Positions 1 through 12,790 of a stretch of DNA of 64,000 nucleotides are shown here, piece by piece. Where the stretch lies: assembly GCA_037951165.1 (NCBI GenBank), contig JBBDHG010000004.1:372001-436000 (forward strand). The letters are read 5' to 3'. Below the pieces are notes generated by a model, which saw only the letters and a list, made by a program, of their open reading frames with translations, made no database searches and had not been told where the DNA came from. A program made the translations under genes and the position numbers. The stretch comes from Lophius americanus. Taxonomy: Eukaryota > Chordata > Actinopteri > Lophiiformes > Lophiidae. Position 1 is the stretch's first letter, and the number at the start of each line of letters is the position of its first letter.

Positions 1-28
1 GTTATCTAAAGATGAATCAATGACTCAC

Positions 29-3000
29 GTTGTTTTTGAGGGTGTATTCCGAAGTAATGCTGTCTATCTCCTCTATTGTATAAGAGGAAACATCCAGTCC
101 TGACGGCTGACTGTCATTGATCATCAACAGCTGGTGATACCCCTCATTGGCTGCAAGACAAAGGGATTTCAATTAAGTCAAGTCCCAGCATAATATGCGA
201 TATAGAACAATTTCATCAATGAAAAAGCGTTGTTATATATAAGCTGCACTTAGCTGAAGTTGTCGTATTCTATGAAATACAGATAGCTTGAACAAAACTA
301 CATCTACTAAAAACAACAACCGAAGCATAGAAAAGCAATAGAATTTAATCAGAACAGACAAGACAGATGCAGAGAGAAGGCAGAGTAGGTACTTTACCTT
401 CTACTTGTTTGACACAGCGCAGTGCATACTTCAGGGTGTTCAATGTTGTAGACTTCTTATTGTTCCTCTTCTCATCAGGCAGGTGAAGCTTCAGCTCTTG
501 TAGAATCTTAATGACCTCTTTTTGGGTCTTGGCTTTGGCAGACTCTTGACTACTGCAGTTGAAAAATGACACACATGCCGAGCGGCAAATGAGATATTGC
601 AAAAAGGAAATAAGTCCCCCAAAAGTATATTAAATAAAGGACAGAAGATAATTTTGCTCTCCTTCATTGCTTTTTTTAAACTGTTTTTGAATCAATGTGT
701 TTGTGTAAAAGAAAAATTAAGTTGAGTAACAGACTGATTCCGTGTTTACAAAAGACTTATCTTTGTCAAAGTTCTAAATAAATGTGTTTAAATTATTAGA
801 GTTTACAATTTTTTGCTTTTTTGCTGTTATCTCACAGCACTTAGAAATGAGAAAGCATGAAACTGGCCCTCTGGCGGCATGAATGTCTACCATGATATAT
901 GTTAGTAGCATGCTAATTTCACCATCAGCAACAGTCCTCAATGTCATTCCAGATCATTTAGCAGAACATCTAACTGGCTTTACAACTGCAGACCGCAGAG
1001 AGTCATGTCAACGGAGACCAGTCACCCGGACAGAGAATGAAGTAAAATGTTTGCAGAACCAATACATTTCTCTGTCAACAGCCAGAATCAAATTCAGGAT
1101 GCTCATCGTAGCGCTTACCATCTTCTCCAGGTTCTAGACGAGACAATGGTTTGTCTTATCCGACAAACCGAGTACAAATGCTCATATTCAATAGCATCTG
1201 CCATTCTGGAGTAGGGATTTCTATATTGATGAACCCCTCAATGCCGTGTACTGTACAGATGGCGGTGTGTGCAACTTGTTTATAGTTGTCAATATTGTGA
1301 ACAGAGTGTCGAATGCTTGTGTTGGATTATGGTTTAGGACGACATAAATTATGAGCAGAGTTTTAAGATGGGAATCTGAATGCATAGAAATACCATGATG
1401 AAACCATGTTGCACCCCTCAAAGCTAATAACTTCCCAGTCCTTGCAGAGCCTTCATACTGATCACACGCGTTCCATTGAGTAAGTCTTGGATGCTCTGGA
1501 TTTAACCCTTAAGTAACTTAGACCACATAAATGTCTCTTTTCAAAATACAACTAAGCACATTTATATCAGATCTTTGGACAAAATCAAAAGCATTGTAAT
1601 CTCTATGCACAGAAATGTTCATAGTTCAAGTCAAATGTTGCTTTTAGGTGTTTTTGTGTGATCAGTTCTCTAACCTGCAGCCACTGGTGGATGGGTTGTC
1701 CTGCTCGGAGCTCAGCAGACTGAAGGCGTTTGAGCTGCTGGGAGGAGACGGACTGTGGGAATTTGAGCTGTGAGACGAGAAGGGACAATTATGAATATTT
1801 TACAACAAAATCAAGTTAAACAGATGACTTGAACTACCTGAAGTTGAGAAACACACAGAGAGGTAGTGTCTTGCAACTAATTCTTATTTCTTGCAACTAA
1901 TTCTTATTTCTCTCACCATTGGTGAAGTTAAATGAAGACAGAAAGAAATAAGTGACTTAAGTATTCCCTTTATATGAGAAAAGAAAAAAAATAAAAGCTT
2001 AACATTCCAAAAATAAATAAAAAGACGCCTCTTCAGTACGTTAAGAGAGATGTGTACATATATATTGCTAGAAAAATGTTGATGTTGAAATAAGCTCTGG
2101 GAAGCTTCATGTTAAAAAAGAAACATAAAAATAAGAACAATATAACCACTACACAACCCTTTTTTGTGTTCAAAGTTGAGTTTGAAGGCTTTTTCAATTG
2201 GAGCCTTGAAAAAGATCTGTTTTTTTTGCATTTTGAGATTGAATTGGGAACAAAGAGCATGCAGTCCCAGCTCTCATTTAGGATACAGACTACAATAGAA
2301 ATGACACTCTACGTTTGAGGTCTTTCTCACCTCCTCCAAGACCTTAAATGAGCCTGTATCTGAAAGTGTGCACAGAAGGAAATCACCAGGACAGCAAGAG
2401 GTAAGGGCCAAAACCCAATAAGGTGTGAGAGCACAGCAAGAAAATCCTGCAGCTACTTCAGAAGGTTCTCCTGGTGACATGAAGCTCTAAATATATTGAG
2501 TGTCTCTTGAGAGTCTCTGGCTCTGGATGGCACCTCACTCTGGGTCTCATTTGACTTTGAGTCATAATGCTAAACTGGAAAATAATTTTGAAAATAATAT
2601 ATTCCAATTAATATTTACATGGATTTACATTATTTTTTTTTTTTCATAGCAGAGTTTTGTGTCTCTTCCATATTGCATACTAACTCCAAGCAGATTTATA
2701 GCATACATTGTAGCGTACAAGTTTAAAAGCTTTCTTTATGACCACAGTTTGCTTCCTCTTTGTGAAGTTTACTTGATGAATGTCGGCGCACAAACTGAAT
2801 TACTTCCTGCTGGTATAAACAACAGTAATATGAAGATAATATAGCTATTCCCCCCGCCCCTTTAAAACAATGCAAAAAAGATATGTGTCTGAGAGCGTAT
2901 GACATGTTCTCTATTTCTTTAGTGAGGCTGAAGTAGTGTAAATAATTCTGATTCTGTATAAATGCTATCAAAGTCACATTAAAATCATCTTTCTAGTAAT

Positions 3001-4998
3001 TGTCCTGTGAGTGTATGAGGGAGGGAGCTGGTGAGTGACATCATGTATGACACACAAAGAAAGAGGAAGTGTATTTTCTAACTAAACACCAGGTTGCAAA
3101 CGCTAAGTCAGAAAAGGAGGGCAGGAAATGAGAAAACCTGTGAAAGTATACAACCCGGCTTGACCCGACAAGTGAAAACAGATACAAAGACTGCGTTGCT
3201 ATGGTGTTGGAGCACGTCACACGACCCGTCGGGCATAAAGAGAGCCAGCATCCCAGATGCCATGAATCCAGTATGCCGACTGTTGTGTTTTCCCACTCAT
3301 TTTCGTCATTTCCTTTTGGTTAAATTTGGAGAATTTGGGAAATTTTGTATCCTTATGATCCAACCAAAGCTCACTGCAGCAGGAGTTATGTCCCTTCTAC
3401 CACGGCTGTCCTGAATAATTACCTTTCTTATATTTATGTGAGCGGACAAGGTTAGATTGGAGTGGGAAAAAGAAATGGAACAGGTTATCGTGGAGGAAGG
3501 TTGGCTAAATATGTGTAAATACAATATTCTACCTCCACAAGCTTCTGGCTTTTGAAGAGATTACTGTTGCCAGAACCCATTTAGATACTTCATAAACCCC
3601 ATACGAAAATGTAGGAGGTGATGGCAAAGGTTCTTTTTTGGATGAATTGTGCAGAACATTTGGCAGGTCATTCCCATCTACTGTATTTTCAGGACTTCTC
3701 AGTCATTCAACCACGCTGGCAGGATGCCATACAGACAATGAAATAACTTTGGTGTTTTCTATATTCTCTACAATCAATAAATGGGAAATATACTTGTGAG
3801 CATTAACTGATTTGATTTGATTTAAAGACAGATTAGTGCATTACTTTAAAAATAACGGTTTCTGCAAGTTTCAGCAGGTCAAATTTAGGTATTTTTAAGA
3901 CGATTTAAAACTCAATTTAATAATAATAATAATAATAATAATACATTTAATTTATAATGCACTTTACATTTAGGACCTATTTCATGTCCATACTAATAAT
4001 AATAAAAATCCTGGTTACTTGCATAGTTAATTCATTTATGCAAAAAACTGTGTCTAAATAATATTGTGTTTTTGAGTGTGTGAATAGAAAAGCTCATTTT
4101 GAAGTGTGATCGAAGCATCTAAAGGACCAACGCTCAAGTAGCATTAGATCAAGGAATCTATATTTACGGTCTACTATATACGTCCAGGTATTTTAGACTT
4201 TTTAAGGACTTAATTTCAGATTGCCAAATTCAAGACTTTTTAAGACCCTGCGTGAACTGAGAAAATGTACTGGTTCTGGCGCTGAAACATTATCAAAGAA
4301 AATATTGCAACAAATCACAAGCCTTATGTTGCCTATGGGGTTAATGGTGCTCTATCAATATGTGGCTGAATCGGCCAACCTCATTTTACCTGCTGCTGTT
4401 TGAGCATAAACTTGACCAAAAACTGTGCTTTCAAACATCTTTCCTGTCTGCCATGTAAAGTGTGTGTTTATTAGTCCCACAATGGGGAAATTGCAATATA
4501 GCAGTAGATCCCGACTCTCCTCCTCTTTTACGCTCAAAATTAAATTAAAAATGAAAAAGCTATCACTAACCTCTTGTTGCTTTCTGAAGATTCCAGTAGT
4601 GCAGAGTCTTTACTGTTGCCATTGGAGCTTCCCATTGAGTCATGACTTTCATTGCCACGACTCTCATTGCTATTTGATTCTGTTCCACTCCCACTGGACT
4701 CACTGCTCTTCATCTCAACGTCCTCTTCAGAGTGCAATCTGGAACGGGCATTCTTTCGACGCTTGTGTGGGGAAGCGGGATTGTTCTGTCCACTGCTGTG
4801 ACTCCCCTCTGACGCTAGGCCTAGGTCTGGCCCACCTTGGCTGTAGCCACTCATCCGGCGCAGCAGTGCCATGGAGCTGCACCCAGAGGCCCCCCTGGGC
4901 ATGGAGTTGCATGAGTTTGACATTCTGCATCCTGAGGCTTCGTCCTCATCCTCCAGCGATGAGAAGCAATAAGGCTTGGATTCGAAATCTTCTGACAT
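29..4998 (-). CDS. per1: Period circadian protein, per1-like (5' part, 4 coding exons)
   Basis: PERIOD proteins are the transcriptional repressors of the circadian clock; they bind CRY and inhibit CLOCK:BMAL1 in the nucleus. Coding exons on the minus strand: 4998-4571, 1767-1675, 552-398 and 150-29, all with GT/AG borders and compatible phases (2, 2, 1, 0). The first is Ser/Asn/Glu rich and ends in GNSKDSALLESSESNK, close to vertebrate PER1. The second carries SPSPPSSS and SEQDNPSTSGC, the third KTQKEVIKILQELKLHLP and TLKYALRCVKQVE, the fourth SSYTIEEIDSITSEYTLKN, which leads into PAS-A. PAS, CRY-binding and C-terminal exons lie off the left edge. I chose the ATG at 4998 because the longer reading frame upstream has no ATG. 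The KDSALLE segment and spacing favour PER1 over PER2/PER3; fish carry per1a and per1b and I cannot tell which this is. Confidence 0.9.
1871..1910. repeat. 20-bp perfect tandem duplication
   Basis: The unit TTGCAACTAATTCTTATTTC occurs twice back to back in the intron between the first two coding exons of the per1-like gene. It is a simple slippage-type duplication with no coding role. Confidence 0.9.
3919..3960. repeat. (TAA)n-tailed dispersed repeat end
   Basis: A run of TAA units followed by ATACATTTAATTTATAAT. The same junction recurs near 6921-6948 and 50815-50842, so this is the shared end of a dispersed fish element rather than a chance microsatellite. It sits in the large intron of the per1-like gene (1768-4570), which otherwise shows nothing I can identify. 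Confidence 0.75.
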
Positions 4999-5112
4999 TG
5001 GGAAGAGTGTTGCCTTGGGTTTTTCCAGGTTAGTTAAATAAAAGATGAAAAACCACAATTACCCCATATTGCTTGGTGTTGTCGTTGTGAATGGGAGCGA
5101 AGGTAGACTAAT
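4999..5112 (-). other. per1: per1-like 5' UTR part of exon 2
   Basis: A pyrimidine-rich tract ending in CTCTCTCAACAG on the minus strand makes a good splice acceptor with the exon starting at 5112. The exon then runs into the coding start at 4998. A minimal upstream ORF (ATG GGG TAA) lies within it. The structure fits the non-coding first exon common to vertebrate PER1 genes. Confidence 0.55.
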
Positions 5113-6573
5113 CTGTTGAGAGAGGGAGATTATGTATATTAGTTATGCTTTTGTGCTAACCCATTTCGAGTTATAGACAGAAAACAAGTGATTCAGCAGA
5201 TATGCTTCAGCCGCTAATTAACCCTATCATGTAACGTTCAACTGAAATAAGACATAATCATTATAATTATAGTGATAACCATTTTCTCAATGCAAGTGTA
5301 TGGATGTACCAACTTTTTTGTGTTCAATTTGTTAAATATGCAGAAACAGATGCGTGACTCTTTAACACATTGATGTATTTATTCCTGTACACGCACAATC
5401 ACAAGCTTGTAAACACAGTTCAAAAGAGTTTGAGAGACAAAAATAAATCTTTCTCCTTTGAATTCAACCCGTTTCATCTCGTGCGATATCAGACCAAATA
5501 GCAGGGCTTAAACCCTGATCTTTAGGGAGCCATTCAGGTGATTCTCTGATGTACCGTTAAAAGGTCACTGTGCAGACAGTATGGCCTTTAAGAATAATGG
5601 GTCTGTCCCATCTGAGCCCCCCAACCCTTTCAAATAATCAACCATCATGCAACATATTAGACAGCATTTATCTGAAGGCCATGGTAGAATATGATTAGAG
5701 AGAAAAGTCATGCTGCAACAGCCTTCTATAAAAAAAAGACATGACAGCAGTGGACAAAATGCATGAGAAGTAATCGCAGGGAAGTGCTGTTCAAAAATAC
5801 CAAAATGATCAGCAACTACGAAACAACTGAAAAGAACAGAGTCATGCTGATGGTGTAAGTAAAGAATAAGAACCACATTGAGAGTACCATATACTTAAGT
5901 GTCATTGAGATGAAAGAGATGCAGGGACTGCTTCAACTCTGAATGATTTAGAATTATGCTAATTATTATTATACCATAGTGTTGCAATGTAACCCTCCGG
6001 TTCTATGACTGTGACAGAAAATGTTTTGGTACTTTAGTCTTGCAGCAAAGTCACGAAATACAATTTCACATTAACATTAAAATTCTTTGATTTTACAGTA
6101 AGATTATAAATATCAGGCAGTAAAGTATGATCAATAATAAGATTTAGTGCACAGGACAAAAAGCAGAGTATCTTAAATAAGATTTTTTTCTTGGTATCAA
6201 GTTTAAGGGCCCATGAAAGCCTCAAATGTTTAACCTCCAGGCTGTCTGTCTGTCTCCATGGATGACTTCATTAAGCCATTGCATGCTTTCTTCTCCGACC
6301 TGCGATGGAAAAGGTATTTATTTCTACTCTAACTGAAGACATTCAGCTTTATGCCTTCCTCACCTGAGCGCTACAGCGATGTGTCGCTGAAAGGTGCAAG
6401 ATTGACACATTGTGGGGTCAAATTTTGAAAACTGAGTCTGTCAAGTTTCAAGGTTTGTTGTATTCTTTATTGGTCTTTTCCTACTTTCCATTTACAGGTC
6501 AGAGGTGATCAACAAAGAAACTGTTGATCATCAAACACGGATCAAAGCAATTGAGCATGTATGAATGAATTAA

Positions 6574-6600
6574 AATGAAGGAGTTATGAACTCCTTCATT
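6574..6600. repeat. Perfect inverted repeat (12-bp arms, 3-nt loop)
   Basis: AATGAAGGAGTT, loop ATG, AACTCCTTCATT. A perfect short palindrome inside the putative per1 intron 1. It is too short for a microRNA precursor and lacks the U tract of a bacterial terminator; its meaning is unknown. Confidence 0.9.
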
Positions 6601-6902
6601 CAAGCAGTAAGGGAAATTAAACAAGTCATAGAAGTCAAGTAGCCTCCCTGTAGAGATAGTAAATAGTATTTTAATGTTGTGCATTATCTTTTGTTTTTAA
6701 CTCGAATGATTCTTGATATCATCATGTCAGGAGAAAAAGTTGTTAGCTTATTCCTGTGGTTTAACACAAGCCGTAGAGACTGAGATCATATTCTAACTTA
6801 TGTCATTTGTATCTTTTACATAATGTCAAATGGGCGTTGTGTAATTTGGAATGTGACCTATTTAACTAGCCACAGCATGAGGAATGTAACCTGTCAGTGG
6901 TT

Positions 6903-6948
6903 ATATATATATATAATAATAATAATAATAATACATTTAATTTATAAT
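6903..6948. repeat. TA/TAA microsatellite with dispersed repeat end
   Basis: (TA)n passes into (TAA)n and then ATACATTTAATTTATAAT, the same junction as at 3919-3960 and 50811-50845. Confidence 0.75.
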
Positions 6949-7672
6949 ATATATATCATAATTAACTGCAGTTACAGCTGAATAACAGTTGCTATTTAAC
7001 AAAACTTCACTAAAAGTACATTCCCTGAGAACGCATACCTCTGCTAGCGTCATTGTCATCAAAACCTGAACAATTAGAAAACAATTTCCAGGCAATGTAA
7101 AAAAAAAACTCCTCTCAAAACTGTTAATCAGAGTTGTATCAATGTGATGGATCATTTCACACTTCTTAAGTCATATTAAATAATTCCATTTAATTCCTTG
7201 ACCAAAAAACCTATTCCTAAAATTTGGAATCATGTGTTTATCATCAGTAGTTTGGGTAATAAACAAAAATGCAATTTCAATTTTGGAGCAAAATGTATTT
7301 TTCTAGATATAACTTACCTTTCCCATACTCATAAAATCGATTTGAGGGGCGAGTTATTATTATTTAGGTTGTCATGTTGTTGATACGTTATTACTGTAAT
7401 TGTATTGTTATTACGAATTTTTTATTATTTATACTTTATTACATTTTCTTGAAGATAGAAAAATCAACACAGTTGGATGATGACATAACCTCCAAGCTAG
7501 GATATTATGAATGAATATTTCTAAGAGGAAATTATGATAAGAATTGATTTCCTTCATAGCCTTATGCTATACCGCCGGACCCGAGCCTCACAGAGTGCCA
7601 AATAATCTGTTTATGTAAAGGAGGCGAGTTCCTTTGAGGAAAGATCACCGAGAGAAGAGGTACTTCCCTCAC

Positions 7673-8330
7673 CTGACTGGTTCCGTCTCTTCCACACATT
7701 CATGTGGGCAGCGCGGCTGTGACGTAATGTAGTCTACTGACCGAGATCGACCCTCCAGCTGACACAGTTATGCAACTTTGACGTTTGACGCTCATTCAAT
7801 ATTATACATATTCGAAGCGCAGCACCGTGAAGGTGGCACCGTCAAATTTACAAACAGCACCCAGGAACCAATATGTAACAACTAGATTAACTTACATAAG
7901 TTAAAAAAAAAAACCTCCACTAACCTCACTAAACACGACTGCTTTCCTGGTCCAAGTTTGAAATTGAGCCCGTTGTTTGCCAGTTCTGTCTCCCGACCAC
8001 AGACTGCGTATCGTTGCTGCTCGTCCTTGCCTGGTCTGCTCTGACACTTCTCTGCCTCCTATTTGGGGTTTCAGACACACCGGTTCTCTGCTCCACTTTT
8101 ACAGCTCTGGCACTGCCCTCGTTTCGAGCTCCTCCCGAAGCGCCTCCTCTTAGTCTTTCCTATTGGTGTACACAACAGACAGTCGTGAGGTCATAGAAAT
8201 GTTAGCCAATTGTTACAACGTAAGATGAAGGAGGCGGGTATTGTGACTGCCGCACTGATTTTCAATTGGTGTCTGGTGTTGTCAGTCGCTTTACATAAGG
8301 GCAAATGTGTTTTCACGTGGAAACCCACTG
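7673..8330 (-). promoter_or_regulatory. Candidate per1 promoter and non-coding first exon
   Basis: This stretch is visibly richer in G+C and CpG than the DNA around it. Read on the minus strand it has a canonical E-box CACGTG at 8314-8319, CCAAT boxes at 8265-8269 and 8162-8166 (and one on the plus strand at 8206-8210), a CRE/D-box-like TGACGTAA at 7720-7727, and a strong splice donor CAG|GTGAGG with exon end at 7673. E-boxes bound by CLOCK:BMAL1 are the established drivers of PER1 transcription. The first-exon limits are inferred; no TATA box is evident. Confidence 0.5.
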
Positions 8331-11300
8331 CTACGTCCGGCGTGGAAGACGCGATAGCAAATCTTTAAGAGGCAGCTGCTGGTGCACGGTGGTGCTCAGT
8401 ATGGCGGACTGTTATCTAAACTGTTATACAAGTGTGTGTGTGTTAAGTCAATGTGGGAGAGCTGATTGGTGCATAACATTAGTGTAAACATGGACTACCT
8501 GCTCCTTCACTCAAAAATTAAATAATTAACATTGATACCTAGGTTCTTACTCATTCTAATCTATTGCCATCAAGCCTAATAGACGTGACGAGGTAAAAGT
8601 ACATGTAGTCCTTGCTCAAGTAGAATTTGTTTTAAAAAGACAGGCGGAAGCGAACCCTAATATCAGGCATTTCACCAGTTGTTTTTACCAGTCAGTGATG
8701 GGAGATGTAGTGAAATCCTTTACATAACACACTGCAAATATACTCACCTACAAGTAACAGTCGTGCATTCAATACTGTAGGACTTTTAATGATCCTTTTT
8801 TATTTATTATAGTTCTATTTATGTTAAGGGTTTAAGTCATTTTAACTATACACTTTAGAGTAGTAATATCTCATATTTGGACTTGAGTGAAAATACTAAG
8901 CTCAGTTGCACACAGCTGCAAACCTTACTGAAGCCTATCCATGTAATGTTAGGAGTTATACAATATAAAAACACATATATCGCCCCTTTTCCTCCTTGTC
9001 GTTTCTTACTTGTTTTATAACCGTCACCTAGTTTCTTCTCTAGGCTCTCTCTAGTGGTTGGGTTTTAATTTGCATGTTTACTTCTACAGGATCAATAGCA
9101 CCAAAGGTGACTGATGGCAACGATCATTAATCTTGACTGAGCATTCATGATAGGATTTCTGAGTTTGAAATGCCACAATATATGACCTTGTTTGGATTAT
9201 TGGGATATTATTTAGTTCTTTCATCCATTCATGAGAGTGATATAGTGCAGTATCATATCAGAAACACAAAGAGGCTGCTATGCCACTTCTAAATGCCTGT
9301 GAGCTCACATGCTCAAAATAAAAAATGTCCCCATGGTTGAATACTCAGAAAACAAATTACATCAGTTTACACTGTATGCTATTTTCCAAGCGTTTTCTTT
9401 TACTGTTTTGACTGCGTGTATCCCCATTCCAACATGGATTACATAAATGTCCTTCTAGTGTGCAAAATATTGAGATCCAAACTTAATGGCAATCTCCAGA
9501 AAAAAAACTATTCTGTGTGCCCGTATTTTGGTGGACCTTTTCCTCCACTAAAATTACTGCAACATTGGAAGCAATTATTAAATAAAATTAAAATACAACC
9601 CTAAACACAAATATCTTTCTCTCGGAAAATCAAACTTTTTTGTCATCTAATTTCTGCTAAATAGTCCGTGTTTCAGTTAAATGTCATGTAATGATGAATA
9701 CCAATGATAGCTGCTTCAACTTGCACTTGTGTGATAAATCTGAATTAACAACCCTAAAAGATTCAGTACATTAAAGTTAAATCAGTTATTATCTAGATTC
9801 CCATTCTTGATTTCTCCCTATTTTCTTTTTGAATTTTCTGAAGGAAACCAAACAAAAGACAAACCACAGCACAAGGCCTGTAAGACTGGCTGGAATCAAC
9901 TCCATACATTTCTTACCACTGACTCACCATGCAGCTCTCTCACATTTCTCATATAAAATAAATATCAATTTATAGAGCAATTTTTTTGTGTGTTTCTCAC
10001 ACATAAAATGATTTTATCTCTATCTTTTTTGCTATATATTATAGTATATTTTTATATAAAATGGCAACAAATTGTGCGTTGTCTTTAACCAGCCATACAT
10101 GGTTCTAGCCTGACACACTCCTGAGAAATGAACACGTTTCCCCGATATACCAACCACCCTTAACACATTTAGAGAGATGCTGTGACACCATCTTACCATC
10201 TGCTCTAGGCAAAGATGCCATGCATCAACATGTCAAGACAAGCTGGTGATTAATAGACTGGGATCAGCTGTCAGCAAAAAATCCTCCTCTCAATAATCAT
10301 TCAATGCTGAAGGTAGAAAAAAAACATTATGAAAGTTCTGAACTCAAAAATGTATTGATTAAAAAAAGTAAATGCAAACATTAAATGTATAATATAACCT
10401 GCAGCATGCACTGTTAATAGTTTTTGACATAAAAATAATAATACTACGATTGTTAATGAAAGAAGAATGGGGTAGTCACAAACTTTAAGCAGAAATAATC
10501 TAAATGTTTTTTCTTCTATTCTGTATTCTCCCATGAAACAGTGCTTGCAGTTGTATGTTGGCACTGAAAGATCTTCTTCAAAGATGAAAACTGTGCAACA
10601 GCTGGTGGAATGACCTCAACAGTCTTGACTGGTGCTGGTATCCTCATGCTCCATGTCAGCCAGAGCCAATGCAAAAAGCAAAGGTGGAGAAATGGGTGAG
10701 CATGCCAAGTACGTGTGGTGAGGAAAATACGTTGCTGACACGAATTACGTTTAGATTCCAATATTCTCGCACCCTTACATATTCAAAGGAAATGGATACA
10801 GGCATAGGTTAACTGTTTGTCTAATAGTATGCAAGAAAGACAAGATAGATATGAGGTAGATAAGTGCATGTATAGAACTTTAAATGATGATGTGCCAGGA
10901 AATGTTACCATTTGATACATATAAACTACTACCATGGAATTAGGGAATTATGTATCACTCTCTTGCAGAGAGTTTTTTTTGTTATTCATTTTAAGTAAAA
11001 TATTCTGCTGAATTAATCTATCTCCAGGAGACATAATTTGCATAAAAAAAATCGAGAAGCCTTATTGAAGTATTTTCACATTTTGTCTGGGTCCCTTTCA
11101 ATCGACAAACCAAACAACCAAGCTTGATATATTGAAGATAGCGCCTTTGAAACAGTTTTCTTGCCCTTCAAGGTGCAATATAAGCACACAAAATAAGATA
11201 CAAAAGGAAAACGAATATTGCATATCATTTAGAGACTAAAGCAATGACAAGGAAAGAATAAGAGTAAGAAAGAATAGTTATGAACTGATTAATAAAAAGT

Positions 11301-11387
11301 AGTCACATACGGCACATAATTGTTATCTGTGCCACTTATAATTCTAACAAGATAACCCAGCAGCATTTACAAGAAAAAGGCTGTAGA
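8331..11387. other. Intergenic, no gene recognised
   Basis: I see no exon with a family signature and no clear repeat in this AT-rich stretch. Minus-strand frames at 10301-10761 are open for 80-90 codons but show no domain and no convincing splice pattern. Confidence 0.5.
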
Positions 11388-12790
11388 GTGCTTACGATGC
11401 TGGAAAGGGGAAAAGCCCTGGACTGTCCAGCATTTTACCGGCTTTATCCTAGAGAATCCACACCTTGTATTTATGGGCTACTAAAAATATACGGGGAAGG
11501 ATCTCCACTCCAGCCCATTGTAAACAGCATCATTTCAGTCACCTACAACATGCCAAACACGATCAAACACTGGCTACGATCTTAGCACCCCTGGTTGGAA
11601 AGACCCAACATCACACCCAGAACTCCACTGACTTTGTGAATAAGGTTAAGAAACTCTGAATTGCACCGGATGAAACAATTGCGGCCTTTGATGTTGCCTC
11701 TTTATTCACTTGTATTCCCACCTCCGTAGCAGTGGAAACTGTCGGGAAACGACTTCTGCAAGACAGCAATGTGGAGGATAGAACCACTTTCACACTGGAA
11801 CATTTATGTATGCTTCTCAGCCTCTGCCTGACCACCCATTACTTTCAATTCAACAACTTTTTTTTCAGTCAAAAACATGGCTGCCCCAATCGTTCACCAG
11901 TATCTCCCGTTGTGGCCAACCTCTACATGGAAGAAGAAGATTAGAGAGTTCTTACTTCCTTTAATGGAACCACACCTAGCAACTAGTTCAGGTATGTGGA
12001 TGACACATGAGTCAAAATCAAGGCCTGTGAAGTCGCAGCCTTTAAATATCACATCAAGGTCACGGACCAAAACATCAAGTTCTCCAGAGAGGACAGAAGA
12101 GAGTGTTCACTACAATTTTTGGACTGTGATGTACGTATTGAGGGGGATGGTAAACTCAACATTAAATTTTACCACTAACCTACAAACACAGACCAACCGC
12201 TTTTTAGACCCTTACACAACCGGCCGTCAACATCCCCACGGAGATGGAGGGATAGAGAAGGAACGTACGCATGTCAAGAATGCACTGAAAAGCCATTCCA
12301 ACATGGCTTTCATCAAATCTGCAAAGAAACCCAAAGAGAACTGCTCCATACACGGATACAGAAAAAGGTGTCAAAGCACTGGCATACCCTATGAGGCCGG
12401 AGTTTCAGAAAAGCTATGTAGGATTTTCTCCAAACACAAGATGCCAGGTTATTTCATAGTCTGTAACTCATTCAAACAAAAACTGATTCACCCCAAATAC
12501 AAGAAATCTGGACGCAAACAGAGTAATCTAGTTTGTCCAGTTCATTGCAGCGAGGAATAGATCTGTAGATTGGTGAGACCAAACAACCACTTCACAGGGC
12601 ATGGCCAAGCACAGGAGCGCTGGCTCATCAGGACAGAACTCGAAAGGGACACTCTTTCGAGGACAACAACGCTTACATTGTGGACAGAGAGGATGGATGG
12701 TTTGAGAGAAGGATTAAGGAAGCCATGTTTCTTGTCATGTTTTTATATCAAAATTGGAACAGTAAGTTTAACTCTATGACAATTATAGGA
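11388..12790 (+). mobile_element. Decayed Penelope-like retroelement (RT + GIY-YIG)
   Basis: Penelope-like elements encode a reverse transcriptase joined to a GIY-YIG endonuclease. In order the sequence shows YGLLKIYGEGSPLQPIVNSI (finger region), LAPLVGKTQHH, FDVASLFTCIP, SPVSPVVANLYME, the catalytic YVDD box at 11993-12004, a connecting region, then EKLCRIFSKHKMP and IGETKQPLHR of the endonuclease at about 12410-12610. The frame is broken repeatedly: stops at about 11585 and 11658, TGA directly after YVDDT (12008-12010, where a Trp codon is usual), and TAG/TAG around 12558-12568. The N-terminal part is missing, so the copy is 5'-truncated. The intact-to-broken order fits the Neptune/Poseidon-type elements of fish. 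It is dead in this copy. Confidence 0.9.

Larger units (their letters stand above)
5113..7672. other. Putative per1 intron 1, non-coding
   Basis: No protein family is recognisable on either strand. The stretch holds a perfect 12-bp-arm inverted repeat at 6574-6600, a TA/TAA microsatellite with a dispersed-repeat end at 6903-6948, and AT-rich unique sequence. The open frames here are short and lack family signatures. Confidence 0.6.

Noticed and set aside
1603..1788. Minus-strand open frame with Gln/Leu-rich sequence
   Set aside because: It is the wrong frame of the second per1 coding exon (1767-1675); the correct frame gives SPSPPSSS and SEQDNPSTSGC.
5004..5058. N-terminal extension of the per1 frame up to 5058
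   Set aside because: The extension has no ATG (it would start at TTG) and lies in the 5' UTR exon; the ATG at 4998 is preferred.
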